Shown here: in pieces, positions 6,169 to 14,791 of the stretch | Numbering within the stretch: the first letter of the stretch is position 1 | Layout: each line of letters starts with the position of its first letter | Assembly (NCBI GenBank): GCA_910579075.1 | Contig: CAJTSV010000056.1 | Coordinates: 5,501-24,182, forward strand | Reading direction: 5' to 3' | DNA length: 18,682 nt | From: an uncultured Eubacterium sp. | GTDB lineage: Bacteria; Bacillota; Clostridia; Lachnospirales; Lachnospiraceae | The notes under the pieces: generated by a model | What the model was told of the DNA's origin: nothing | Database searches by the model: none | The model's input: only the letters and a program-made list of their open reading frames with translations | Made by a program: the position numbers and the translations under genes

Positions 6169-9100
6169 ATGACAAAATATTGCGTAAAAAAACCATTTAC
6201 CATTTTTGTGGCAGTCATTGCCGTTATGGTAATTGGCACGGTCAGTCTGATGCGGATGAAAACAGACCTTCTGCCGGAGATGAGCCTTCCGTATTTAATG
6301 ATAATTACGACAGACCCGGGTGCGAGTCCTGAAAAGGTGGAAAGTGAAGTAACAGCGCCGATGGAACAGGCGCTTGGAACCGTTACGGGCGTGGAAAATA
6401 TTACGAGCGTCAGTGCGGAAAACTACAGCATGATTACGCTGGAATTTGTAGAAGATACAAATATGGATTCGGCCATGGTAAAAGTGACCGCACAGTTAAA
6501 CCAGCTGGAGCTGCCGGAGGTTTGCGGCACGCCAAACCTGCTGGAGCTTTCCATGGATATGATGGCGACGATGTATACGACTGTCAGCTATGAAGGCCGG
6601 GATATTTACGAGGTGTCTGACTTTACCGAAGAAGTCATCCGGCCGTATTTTGAACGCCAGGACGGCGTAGCAAGCGTAACGGCCGTGGGCAGCGTGGAAA
6701 AGACCGTAGAAGTACGCTTAAATGAAAAGAAAATAGATAAGATAAACGATAAGATTTTAGACGAAACCAACGAAAAGCTGGCAGAAGCCAGAAAGCAGAT
6801 ACAGGACGCGGAAACACAGCTCGAAGACGGCAAAAAGCAGCTGGAAGATGCAAAAAGCGAGCTGGAAAAAAAGCAGGGCGATTTAAAAAAGACACAGAGT
6901 GATACATCCAGGCAGCTTGCAGAAGCAAGCCTTGCGTTAGACCAGGCACAGGCCACAAAGGCTGCCTATGAAGCAAACCTGATGAGCCTGCAGGCGTCGA
7001 AGGCAGGGCTGGAAGCAGAACAGAAGGCTTATAAAGACAGCCACGCCGAAGATACATATAACCAGATTAACGGTGCGCTCGGTGCCGCGAAGCTGACGCT
7101 GGCGCAGCCGGCCCAGCTGGCAGGCATTACGATTCCGTCGGATATCGATGATGCGCTGGCAAATCCGGAGCAGACGGAAGCGTTTCTGGAATGGGCAGCC
7201 CAGATGGGAATGGGGGAGCAGGTGAAAGACCTGACACTGGAAAATCTCCAGCAGCTTTCGGATATCGTGACCAAAAGGCTGCCCCAGATAGAAACCGGGC
7301 TTGCAAACCTGCAGACGCAGATTGTGGCTGTGGAAGAAGCCGTAAAGCAGATAAACCGCCAGATGGACCAGATTGACCAGAAATACAAGGAAGCAAGCAG
7401 CGGCAGCTTTGACGCCGCAGTATCGTTTGCATCCGGGGATGCCCAGATGGCGAACGGTCTGTCCGGCATTGAAAGCTCCCAGAAGGACCTGGACAAAGCG
7501 AAGGAAGAATTAAAGGAAGCCAAAAAGCAGTACCGCCAGTCCAGGAAGGCGGCACTTGAGAATGCAAATATCAGCAGCCTTGCCAATATGGACACACTTT
7601 CGCAGATGATAACGGCGCAGGATTTTTCCATGCCGGCGGGCTATATCCGGGACGGAAAGGCGGGCTCGGAAAACCAGTGGCTGATTAAGGTCGGCGAGCA
7701 CTATGACAGCGTGGAAAACCTGGAAGAAATGCTTTTATGCAAGCTGCCGGGTGCGGGAAATGTACGCATGTCCGATGTTGCGGATATTACGGTGATTGAC
7801 AATGCCGGGGAAAATTATGCCAAAATCAATGGGGAAGAAGGCGTGCTGCTGTCCATTTTTAAAGGAAGCACGGCAAGCACGAGCGATGTTGCCAAAACCT
7901 GTGAGAAAGCCATTGCAAAGCTGGAAGCGGAGTACGCGGGCTTAAAGGTTACGCCGATTATGAACCAGGGCGATTATATCACGATGTTTATCAGCAGCAT
8001 TTTGCAGAGCATGATTACCGGAGCGCTGCTGGCTGTTCTGGTGCTTGTTTTATTCTTTAAGGATGCCAAGCCGACGCTTGTGGTAGCATTCAGCATTCCG
8101 TTTTCGGTGCTGTTTGCCATATTAATTATGTATTTTTCAGGCATTTCGATTAATATTATGACGCTGGCGGGCCTCGGGCTTGCTATCGGAATGCTGGTGG
8201 ACAATTCGATAGTCGTAATTGAGAATATTTACCGCATCCGCAATCATGGCATTTCGGCGCCCAGGTCTGCGGTGCAGGGAGCGGCACAGGTGGCAGGGCC
8301 GATTATTTCGTCCACGCTGACGACCGTGTGCGTGTTCCTTCCTATGATATTTACGACCGGAATGGTGGCACAGCTGATGGTGCCGTTTGCGATGACCATT
8401 TCGTATGCGCTTGCGGCATCTTTAATTGTCGCGCTGACGGTCGTGCCTACGGCCGGCTCGATAATACTGCGCAGGACGAAGGAAAAAAGGTACCCGCTGT
8501 TTGAAATGATACAGGAAGCGTATGGAAAAATTCTTTCGTTCTTCCTGAAAGTAAAAATAATTCCGCTCGCTCTTGCCATCGTGCTGCTGGCCATTTGTGT
8601 CCGCGAGGTTATGCGGATGGGCATTACGATGCTGCCGGAAATGACCGGGGAGCAGATTTCCGTATCGGTTTCCGTGCCGGATGATACAGAAAAGGAAGAT
8701 GCATTCCGGCTGGCGGATGAGGTTATGGAAGCCGTGCTTTCCGTAGACGGCGTGGAAACGGTGGGCGCGATGGACGGCAGCAGCACATCCGGCATGCTGG
8801 GCGCGGGAGCAGGCGGGGAAAATTTCCTGAATTATTCCTTTGCGATTCTGCTGGATGAAAGCATTAAGGATATCCATAAAATCCGTGCAATCGCAGATGA
8901 AATTGAACAGGCCACACAGGGGCTGGACTGCGAGATTTCGGTTTCTTCCAATGCCATGGGCGATATGACAGCGATGCTGGGCAGCGGGCTTACGCTGAAT
9001 ATTTATGGGGACAGCATGGAAAAGCTGCTCGAAATCAGTGAAGATATCCAGAAAATTGCGGCACAGATCGAAGGCTTTGACAAGATTTCCAACGGACAGG

Positions 9101-10149
9101 AGGAAGGCGGCGAAGAAATCCACCTGATTATCAACAAAGACAAGGCAATGAAAAAGGGACTGACTGTAGCGCAGATTTATGCCGCATTGTCGCAGCGGCT
9201 GACAACCGAAAAGGATGCTGTGACGATGAGCGTAGGCGATACGGACATGACCGTGCAGATAGTGGATGAAACCGAGCTGTTAAACAAAGACAATCTGATG
9301 GACATGGAGCTGGAAGCCACCGTGGCGAAAGAGGACGGGACGTCTGAAACAAAAACGTATGTGCTTGGTGATTTTGCACAAATGGAATACGGACAGGGGC
9401 TTGCGTCTGTTTCCAGGGAAAACCAGTCCCATTACATTACGGTATCGGCTGAGACGCTTGAAGGATATAATACAACGCTGCTGACCAGGGAACTGAATAA
9501 GAAATTAAAGGATTATGAGCTTGCGGACGGCTATACAATCGAAATCGGCGGTGAAAGCGACCAGGTCAACGACATGGTCAGCCAGATGATGCAGCTTATG
9601 GCACTTGGCTTTCTGCTGATTTACCTTGTTATGGTGGCCCAGTTCCAAAGCCTGCTGTCGCCGTTTATTGTATTATTTACAATTCCGCTGGCATTTACGG
9701 GCGGCCTTCTGGGGCTTCTGGCTTTCCGGGAGCAGCTGTCTTTGATGAGCCTTCTGGGCTTTACCATTCTGATGGGCACGGTTGTAAACAACGGCATTGT
9801 GTTTGTGGATTATGCCAACCAGCTGCGCATCGGCGGCATGGGCAGGCGGGAAGCGCTGATTGCAACCGGAAAGACAAGAATGCGCCCGATTCTGATGACG
9901 GCGCTGACGACGATTCTGTCCATGAGCATGATGATTTTCAGCAGCCAGGCTGGCAACTCAATGGGACGCGGCATGGCGATTGTCGTAGTCGGCGGGCTTT
10001 TATATGCGACGCTTATGACTTTGTTTATTATTCCGGTTATGTACGACATTTTGTACCGGAAGCAGCCGCATGAAGTGGATGTCGGAGACAATGATTTAGA
10101 CGAAATCCTGGACGAGGCACAGGAGTATATGCGGGAAAACGAGTTATAA
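6169..10149 (+). CDS. RND-family exporter with large coiled-coil insertion in the first extracellular loop
   Basis: 1326 residues against ~1050 for AcrB or ~1065 for B. subtilis SwrC. AAGGAGA (6154-6160) is 8 bases before the ATG. The N-terminal helix and porter start (PEMSLPYLMI, TDPGASPEKVE) are typical of proton-driven HAE-type RND pumps. TM4 carries GLAIGMLVDNSIVVIEN with the proton-relay Asp678; the second half has MGTVVNNGIVFVDYAN in TM10. From residue ~185 to ~470 the usual sequence is replaced by a Lys/Glu/Gln/Ala-rich heptad region (EARKQIQDAETQLEDGKKQL; later KDLDKAKEELKEAKKQYRQ), two helical arms around a small centre, probably a coiled-coil hairpin outside the membrane. No adaptor or outer-membrane partner is encoded nearby, as expected for a one-membrane cell. 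Substrate unknown; lipids, peptides or drugs are possible. lysC follows after 42 bases. Confidence 0.92.
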   Translation: MTKYCVKKPFTIFVAVIAVMVIGTVSLMRMKTDLLPEMSLPYLMIITTDPGASPEKVESEVTAPMEQALGTVTGVENITSVSAENYSMITLEFVEDTNMDSAMVKVTAQLNQLELPEVCGTPNLLELSMDMMATMYTTVSYEGRDIYEVSDFTEEVIRPYFERQDGVASVTAVGSVEKTVEVRLNEKKIDKINDKILDETNEKLAEARKQIQDAETQLEDGKKQLEDAKSELEKKQGDLKKTQSDTSRQLAEASLALDQAQATKAAYEANLMSLQASKAGLEAEQKAYKDSHAEDTYNQINGALGAAKLTLAQPAQLAGITIPSDIDDALANPEQTEAFLEWAAQMGMGEQVKDLTLENLQQLSDIVTKRLPQIETGLANLQTQIVAVEEAVKQINRQMDQIDQKYKEASSGSFDAAVSFASGDAQMANGLSGIESSQKDLDKAKEELKEAKKQYRQSRKAALENANISSLANMDTLSQMITAQDFSMPAGYIRDGKAGSENQWLIKVGEHYDSVENLEEMLLCKLPGAGNVRMSDVADITVIDNAGENYAKINGEEGVLLSIFKGSTASTSDVAKTCEKAIAKLEAEYAGLKVTPIMNQGDYITMFISSILQSMITGALLAVLVLVLFFKDAKPTLVVAFSIPFSVLFAILIMYFSGISINIMTLAGLGLAIGMLVDNSIVVIENIYRIRNHGISAPRSAVQGAAQVAGPIISSTLTTVCVFLPMIFTTGMVAQLMVPFAMTISYALAASLIVALTVVPTAGSIILRRTKEKRYPLFEMIQEAYGKILSFFLKVKIIPLALAIVLLAICVREVMRMGITMLPEMTGEQISVSVSVPDDTEKEDAFRLADEVMEAVLSVDGVETVGAMDGSSTSGMLGAGAGGENFLNYSFAILLDESIKDIHKIRAIADEIEQATQGLDCEISVSSNAMGDMTAMLGSGLTLNIYGDSMEKLLEISEDIQKIAAQIEGFDKISNGQEEGGEEIHLIINKDKAMKKGLTVAQIYAALSQRLTTEKDAVTMSVGDTDMTVQIVDETELLNKDNLMDMELEATVAKEDGTSETKTYVLGDFAQMEYGQGLASVSRENQSHYITVSAETLEGYNTTLLTRELNKKLKDYELADGYTIEIGGESDQVNDMVSQMMQLMALGFLLIYLVMVAQFQSLLSPFIVLFTIPLAFTGGLLGLLAFREQLSLMSLLGFTILMGTVVNNGIVFVDYANQLRIGGMGRREALIATGKTRMRPILMTALTTILSMSMMIFSSQAGNSMGRGMAIVVVGGLLYATLMTLFIIPVMYDILYRKQPHEVDVGDNDLDEILDEAQEYMRENEL

Positions 10150-10191
10150 AGCTTGAAAAAGGATTATAGTAGGAATACGGAGGCTTAAGTT

Positions 10192-11511
10192 ATGATTAAG
10201 GTTGTGAAGTTTGGCGGGAGCTCGCTTGCAAGCGCGGAGCAGTTCCGCAAGGTCAGGGATATTTTAAGGGCAGATAAAAAGCGCCGGTATGTCGTGCCGA
10301 GTGCCCCGGGAAAGCGCCACAAAAACGATGTCAAGGTAACGGATATGCTCTATGAATGCTACGCACTGGCACAGCAGGACGGGGATTTCAAGCCGCTTCT
10401 GCGCAAAATCCGTGCGAGGTATAATGAAATTATCAACGGACTGAAGCTGAATATGAGCCTGGATGAGGAATTTAAACAGATTGAGGCGGATTTCCGGGAA
10501 AAGGCGGGAATCGATTATGCCGCTTCGCGCGGGGAATATTTAAACGGGCTGATTATGTCAAAATATACCGGGTTTGAATTTATCGATGCCGCAGAGGTTA
10601 TCCGGTTTGACAAAGAGGGCAGCTTTGACGCGGACACGACGAACCGTATTTTAAAAGAGCGCCTGAAAAAAAGCGAAAATGCCGTGATTCCCGGCTTTTA
10701 CGGCGCGCAGGAAAACGGGCGTGTCAAGACCTTTTCCCGCGGCGGCTCGGATATTACAGGCTCAATTGTGGCAAAGGCATGCAAGGCGGATTTGTATGAA
10801 AACTGGACGGACGTATCGGGCTTTCTGATTGCCGACCCGAGGATTATCGACAACCCGAAGGGCATCCGCGTCATTACTTACCATGAGCTGCGCGAGCTGT
10901 CTTATATGGGCGCTACGGTGCTGCATGAAGATGCGATTTTCCCGGTGCGCAGGGAGGGCATTCCGATTAATATCAAAAATACAAATGCGCCGGAAGATTC
11001 CGGGACATTTATTGTGGAAAGCACCTGCCAGAAGCCGGAATATACGATTACCGGAATTGCCGGAAAGCAGGGGTTTGTCGCTGTCAATATCGAAAAAGAC
11101 ATGATGAACTCCGAAATCGGATTCGGGCGCAAGGTGCTCGAAGCTTTTGAGGAAAACCAGATTTCGTTTGAGCATACGCCGTCCGGCATCGATACGTTTA
11201 CGGTCTTCGTGCATCAGGAAGAATTCGAGGGCAAGGAACAGAGCGTGCTGTCCGCAATCCACCGGCTGGCAGAGCCCGACAGAATTGACCTGGAAGCAGA
11301 CCTTGCGCTGATTGCGGTGGTAGGGCGCGGCATGAAAAGCACGCGCGGTACAGCCGGGAGGATTTTTTCCGCGCTGGCCCATGCGAACGTCAATGTCAAG
11401 ATGATTGACCAGGGTTCTTCGGAGCTGAATGTGATTATCGGTGTCAGCAACGAGGATTTTGAACAGGCAATCAAAGCAATTTATGATATCTTTGTAGTAA
11501 CCAGGCTCTAA
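10192..11511 (+). CDS. lysC: Aspartate kinase, monofunctional with tandem ACT domains
   Basis: 439 residues; GGAGG (10179-10183) is 8 bases before the ATG. It phosphorylates aspartate, the entry step to lysine, threonine, methionine and diaminopimelate. The kinase part shows VVKFGGSS at the N-terminus, TFSRGGSDITGS, WTDVSGFLIADPR and the IPINIKNT end of the catalytic domain. The usual VVVSA is here VVPSAPGKRHKNDVKVTD, a form I associate with clostridial enzymes. Two ACT-type regions follow (about residues 300-345 and 370-439; GSSELNVIIGV in the second), so feedback control by an amino acid is expected, but which one cannot be told. It lies 42 bases after the RND gene and 19 bases before the DUF975 gene, so it may be cotranscribed with both without shared function. 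Confidence 0.95.
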   Translation: MIKVVKFGGSSLASAEQFRKVRDILRADKKRRYVVPSAPGKRHKNDVKVTDMLYECYALAQQDGDFKPLLRKIRARYNEIINGLKLNMSLDEEFKQIEADFREKAGIDYAASRGEYLNGLIMSKYTGFEFIDAAEVIRFDKEGSFDADTTNRILKERLKKSENAVIPGFYGAQENGRVKTFSRGGSDITGSIVAKACKADLYENWTDVSGFLIADPRIIDNPKGIRVITYHELRELSYMGATVLHEDAIFPVRREGIPINIKNTNAPEDSGTFIVESTCQKPEYTITGIAGKQGFVAVNIEKDMMNSEIGFGRKVLEAFEENQISFEHTPSGIDTFTVFVHQEEFEGKEQSVLSAIHRLAEPDRIDLEADLALIAVVGRGMKSTRGTAGRIFSALAHANVNVKMIDQGSSELNVIIGVSNEDFEQAIKAIYDIFVVTRL

Positions 11512-11530
11512 GAAAGAAGGAATGAAAATT

Positions 11531-12304
11531 ATGTGGAACAGGGCAGAACTAAAAGAAGATTCAAAATCTCTGCTGAAACTGAATTACCTGCCGTTTGTGC
11601 TTGCAGGATTTGTCCATGCAATTGCTGCGGGCAGCTTTGCATCTGGAAACAGCAGTGTCAGGGCTGTGCGCAGCTGGGACAATTTTTCCGGGGATGGCTA
11701 TTACGGTTATGATGAATATGCTGTTGTCGAAGAAATCGCTGACTACCTGATGCCATTTCTCGGGATTGCGCTTCTGACGGCCGCAGGAATGTGGACGGTA
11801 ATGCTTTTGGTGAACGTGTTTCTGCTCAGCCCGCTGGAAGCAGGGTGCAAGCGTTATATGATTCTTTCCAGGGAAGTAAAACCGCAGTATCAGGAAATGA
11901 TTTTTGCATTTAAAAACTGCTATGGAAACGTGGTCAAAACGATGTTCCTTAAAAAGCTGTATGTCTTTTTGTGGTCATTGCTGTTTATTATTCCTGGCTT
12001 TGTAAAGTCGTATGAATACCGGATGGTTCCTTACCTGATGGCAGAATATCCGGATATGGCTTCTTATGAAGCGTTCCGTATCAGCAGGGAAATGATGATG
12101 GGTAATAAATGGGAAGCATTTGTGCTGGATCTGTCGTTTTTCGGATGGAATCTGCTTTCTGCAATTACGCTCGGCCTGAGTGGGATTTTTTACTCCGACC
12201 CGTACCAGCTGCTTACAAACTGTGCACTGTACCTGACACTGAAACGGACGCACCCGAGCTTCGGATATGTGCCGGGGGATGATAACTATTATTTTCAGAA
12301 ATAG
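11531..12304 (+). CDS. DUF975-family integral membrane protein
   Basis: 257 residues. AGAAGGA (11515-11521) is too close to the ATG at 11522 but 9 bases before the ATG at 11531, which gives MWNRAELKEDSKSLLKLNY, the usual N-terminus of DUF975 proteins. Hydrophobic segments lie at YLPFVLAGFVHAIA, around LGIALLTAAGMWTVMLLVN, at FLWSLLFIIPGFVKSY and near SFFGWNLLSAITLGLSGIFY. The family signature IPGFVKSYEYRM, SREMMMGNKWEAF and LSFFGWNLL is clear. The short extracellular stretch between the first two segments is acidic and Tyr/Gly-rich. Function is unknown; the proteins are common in Firmicutes. It starts 19 bases after lysC and ends before the palindromic repeat that acts as terminator. Confidence 0.9.
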   Translation: MWNRAELKEDSKSLLKLNYLPFVLAGFVHAIAAGSFASGNSSVRAVRSWDNFSGDGYYGYDEYAVVEEIADYLMPFLGIALLTAAGMWTVMLLVNVFLLSPLEAGCKRYMILSREVKPQYQEMIFAFKNCYGNVVKTMFLKKLYVFLWSLLFIIPGFVKSYEYRMVPYLMAEYPDMASYEAFRISREMMMGNKWEAFVLDLSFFGWNLLSAITLGLSGIFYSDPYQLLTNCALYLTLKRTHPSFGYVPGDDNYYFQK

Positions 12305-12360
12305 ACAGCCGCTATCGGAGACCGGAGCATAATAAGCAGGGGATGCTGCAATAAGAAATT

Positions 12361-12472
12361 AAGATGGGGCTGTCGCACTAAGCAAAACATATACAAGATA
12401 TAGTATAGAAGAATGATTTATCCCAACTATATCTTGTATCATTTTTCTTAATGCGACAGCCCCATCTTTTTT
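12361..12472 (+). terminator. Terminator made from repeat copy B
   Basis: Here the palindrome is longer than the repeat core: AAGATGGGGCTGTCGCA (12361-12377) pairs with TGCGACAGCCCCATCTT (12452-12468), 17 perfect pairs, followed by a run of six T (12467-12472). It would end the lysC-DUF975 transcript. On the minus strand the downstream T-run is weaker (AATTTCTTATT), so it may also slow the transcript of the cytidylate-kinase-like gene. Confidence 0.8.
12366..12463. repeat. Palindromic intergenic repeat, copy B (uninterrupted)
   Basis: 98 bases with ends GGGGCTGTCGCA (12366-12377) and TGCGACAGCCCC (12452-12463), and perfect 14-base inner arms ATACAAGATATAGT (12391-12404) and ACTATATCTTGTAT (12426-12439) around a 21-base loop. 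Between outer and inner arms TAAG/CTTA and A/T runs can also pair, so the whole is nearly one long hairpin. It is homologous to copy A and lies between convergent genes. The remaining bases 12473-12574 hold no feature I can support. Confidence 0.9.
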
Positions 12473-12574
12473 CTTGGCACTGCAGCCCCTGCTGTTTTTT
12501 TGATGGATACCGGTCATTTGCCAGCCAGCATAAACGGAATCTGCGAAGGACAGCTCATTGGCCTGGCTGTGCAT

Positions 12575-13177
12575 TCAGCCCTGCATCTGGCTGATGCGTG
12601 CCCGGATATAGTCTTCCAGCGCGTCTGCCGTTTGGTCAAGCCCGAGCTTGCTGCTGTTGATACACAGGTCATAATTCCTGGAATCGCCCCAGCGGAAGCT
12701 GGAATGGCGGTTGTGGTACTGCCTGCGTTTTTTGTCATGGCGCTTCATTTTCAGGATGGCTTCCGAGGTGTTCAGCCCGTATACTTTTTCTACGCGCTTG
12801 ATTTTGGCTTCATCGTCACCGACGACAAAAATGGAAATCAGCCCTTTATGGCCGCTTAATACGGATTCCGCGCAGCGGCCGACAATGACGAAGGATTCGC
12901 CGCTGTCTGCTTTTTTGCGGATATAATCAAACTGCATTTCAGCAAGGATTTCTTCCATGGAATTGGAAAATCCGCTGACCCTGCGGGACAGGAAGGCATT
13001 GCGCGGTTTTTCGTCGTATTTTTCCAAAACCGCTGCATTCATGTTGTTTTCTGCTGCTATATCATCCAGAAGATGCCTGTCGTAAAATTTCAGGCCATGG
13101 TCTTTTGCTATCTGTTCGGCGATAATATGCCCGCCGCTGCCGAATTCACGGCTTACTGAGATAATCGTCTGTGCCAT
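12575..13177 (-). CDS. Cytidylate-kinase-like protein
   Basis: 200 residues; AAGGAG lies 9 bases before the ATG at 13177. The N-terminus TIISVSREFGSGGHIIAEQIA carries the Ser-Arg-Glu plus Gly-rich phosphate-binding loop of the cytidylate-kinase-like family (PF13189), followed by FYDRHLLDDIA and VIVGRCAESVL, both expected in it, and Arg-rich HDKKRRQYHNRH near the lid. Such proteins differ from the essential Cmk and their substrate is generally unproven, so I give no gene symbol. It starts 22 bases after the permease stop, with its ribosome site in that gap, so the two genes form one transcript. Coupling of a kinase-like protein with an anion or cation permease is suggestive but not explained. 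Confidence 0.85.
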   Translation of the reverse strand: MAQTIISVSREFGSGGHIIAEQIAKDHGLKFYDRHLLDDIAAENNMNAAVLEKYDEKPRNAFLSRRVSGFSNSMEEILAEMQFDYIRKKADSGESFVIVGRCAESVLSGHKGLISIFVVGDDEAKIKRVEKVYGLNTSEAILKMKRHDKKRRQYHNRHSSFRWGDSRNYDLCINSSKLGLDQTADALEDYIRARISQMQG

Positions 13178-13199
13178 AGTAAACGCTCCTTTCTATATC

Positions 13200-14558
13200 T
13201 TAGCAGTAACGGATAAAAATAATCAGCATGGAGACGGCAACAACGATAATGGTTGCCGGAGCAGCAGATTTGCAGTATCTGCCCCAGCCGATAATATAGC
13301 CGTTTTTGGCGGCTACGGATATGCCTACGACATTCGCGGAAGCGCCAATCGGGGTTGCGCTTCCGCCGATATCGGTACCCATGGACAGCGCCCATGCCAG
13401 TGTTTCCAGGCTGACGCCCTGTGCAGCGGCAAGGCTTTTGATAACCGGTATCATCGTTGCGGCAAACGGGATATTATCCACGAATGCGCTTGCAATGGCA
13501 GATACCCAGATAATAATGGCAATCATAAGCTTTAAGTTGCCTTTGCTGGCTTCTCCGATATATCCGGCAATAATCTCCAGAATGCCGGTCTGCTCCAGCC
13601 CGCCGACAACCATAAATAAGCCGATAAAGAAAAGCAGTGTTTTATAATCTACTTTGGATAACAGCTCCCGGATATATTTTGCAAAAACAAGCAGTGTCAG
13701 GATGGAAATAAAAGCCCCGATAAAGGCAACCGTAAGGCCCGTCTGTGCATGCGTCACAAGCATGACGACCGCGCATGCAAAAATAACGCAGCTTAAGGTA
13801 AAATCGGTTTTGTTTTGGATGGCTTCTTTCGGGTCTGGCATGGTACTCGGGTCTGACAGGTTTTTTTCGGATTCTTCCAGCTCTTTGTGAAATACAAGGA
13901 AGAAATACACGATAACAAGAACCAGGCTGACAGCTGCCATAAGCCCTGTATTTGTCAGAAAGTCACTGAACGAATAGCCTAACGAGGTTCCGATAATAAT
14001 GTTTGGCGGGTCGCCGCACATCGTTGCCGAGCCGCCCAGGTTCGCACAGAAAATCTCGGACAGAATCATCGGGACAGGATTGAATTTCAGCAGCTTTGCA
14101 AGCTCCACCGTAACCGCAGCCAGAAAGAGGATTACGGTAATGCTGTCGATAAACATCGCAAGGATGGACGACATAATCATAAATGCGACAAACAGCGGAA
14201 CCGGCTTATAGTTGACCATTTTTGCCAGCATCATGCACAGCCAGCGGAAAAATCCGGCTTTTGCCATGCCTTCCACCATAATCATCATCCCGGCGATAAA
14301 AATAATGGTCGCCCAGTTAATGCCGCTGGATGATTCGGAGGACTCCCCGGCTGCATACCAGAAATCCAGCGTAAAAATGCTCTGAAGGTTCAGCGTTTCG
14401 GATATCGCGGCAGGGCTGCGCATCACGATGCCGAAAACAAGCACGAGCGTCAGCAGGCCGCAGCCGATGGTCACATACTGCCGCTCAATTTTATCGATGA
14501 CAATCAGAATAAACATAATGGCAAAAATAGCTGTGGCTAAAATTTGTGCGAGTGACAT
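13200..14558 (-). CDS. ArsB/NhaD/SLC13-type ion permease
   Basis: 452 residues. The start at 14558 was chosen because AAGGAGG stands 9 bases before it; an upstream in-frame ATG at 14624 lacks a site and would add a non-typical extension. It has about eleven hydrophobic segments. The ion-transporter superfamily hallmarks are present in both halves: GGSATMCGDPPNIIIGTSLG in the first and GTDIGGSATPIGASANVVG in the second, which form the paired substrate-binding hairpins. FVDNIPFAATMIPV also fits. Members move arsenite, sodium/protons, or dicarboxylates and other anions; sequence alone does not decide. No arsenic genes are nearby, so I prefer a generic permease. It is first in a two-gene unit with the cytidylate-kinase-like gene and diverges from the DUF6465-like gene. 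Confidence 0.88.
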   Translation of the reverse strand: MSLAQILATAIFAIMFILIVIDKIERQYVTIGCGLLTLVLVFGIVMRSPAAISETLNLQSIFTLDFWYAAGESSESSSGINWATIIFIAGMMIMVEGMAKAGFFRWLCMMLAKMVNYKPVPLFVAFMIMSSILAMFIDSITVILFLAAVTVELAKLLKFNPVPMILSEIFCANLGGSATMCGDPPNIIIGTSLGYSFSDFLTNTGLMAAVSLVLVIVYFFLVFHKELEESEKNLSDPSTMPDPKEAIQNKTDFTLSCVIFACAVVMLVTHAQTGLTVAFIGAFISILTLLVFAKYIRELLSKVDYKTLLFFIGLFMVVGGLEQTGILEIIAGYIGEASKGNLKLMIAIIIWVSAIASAFVDNIPFAATMIPVIKSLAAAQGVSLETLAWALSMGTDIGGSATPIGASANVVGISVAAKNGYIIGWGRYCKSAAPATIIVVAVSMLIIFIRYC

Positions 14559-14635
14559 GTTACTTGCCTCCTTATGTAATAAATATAAAGTATTGATAAA
14601 AAGGATGAAATATCTGTAAACCAAATATCAAAGCA

Positions 14636-14663
14636 AGTTTATCACGATTGCCGGAAAAGTCAA
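14636..14663 (-). promoter_or_regulatory. Promoter of the permease / kinase-like unit
   Basis: Minus strand TTGACT (14663-14658), 16-base spacer, TAAACT (14641-14636). Both boxes fit fairly well, and the leader would be about 70 bases. Confidence 0.55.
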
Positions 14664-14667
14664 GCTG

Positions 14668-14731
14668 TTGTACAGGCATGAATTTGATGAAAAAAATAAG
14701 AATTTGGGTGTACAAATTGTAAAAAATGTAC
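14668..14731. promoter_or_regulatory. Three TGTAC-type boxes between divergent promoters
   Basis: TTGTACA (14668-14674), TGTACAA (14709-14715) and TGTAC (14727-14731). The first two form an inverted pair; the second and third form GTACA-12-TGTAC, lying across the -35 and spacer of the rightward promoter. The arrangement could be an operator controlling one or both directions. No regulator gene is next to it. Confidence 0.3.
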
Positions 14732-14737
14732 TAAAAT
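14709..14737 (+). promoter_or_regulatory. Probable promoter of the DUF6465-like / GH13 unit
   Basis: TGTACA (14709-14714), a 17-base spacer and TAAAAT (14732-14737). The -10 matches at five of six positions, the -35 at four. Confidence 0.45.
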
Positions 14738-14791
14738 AGAATATATAGCCAATCGTGGCAGTACAAAGGAACAGACAGGGGGAAATGTGAA

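Noticed and set aside
5853..6239. Minus-strand reading frames with repeated hydrophobic segments (ISASAAFLCCLQYR type)
   Set aside because: They are the antisense of the 35-base tandem repeat and the ends of two well-supported plus-strand genes; no ribosome site.
6606..7631. Long minus-strand frames opposite the RND coiled coil
   Set aside because: Shadow frames caused by biased codon use in the Lys/Glu/Gln/Ala-rich coding strand; Ser/Phe/Leu-rich composition and no start signals.
12510..12574. Separate minus-strand terminator after the cytidylate-kinase-like gene
   Set aside because: No convincing stem followed by T-run before the palindromic repeat at 12361-12468, which is the better candidate.
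13306..14619. Plus-strand frames opposite the permease gene
   Set aside because: Shadows of the membrane protein on the other strand, which has clear family motifs and a ribosome site.
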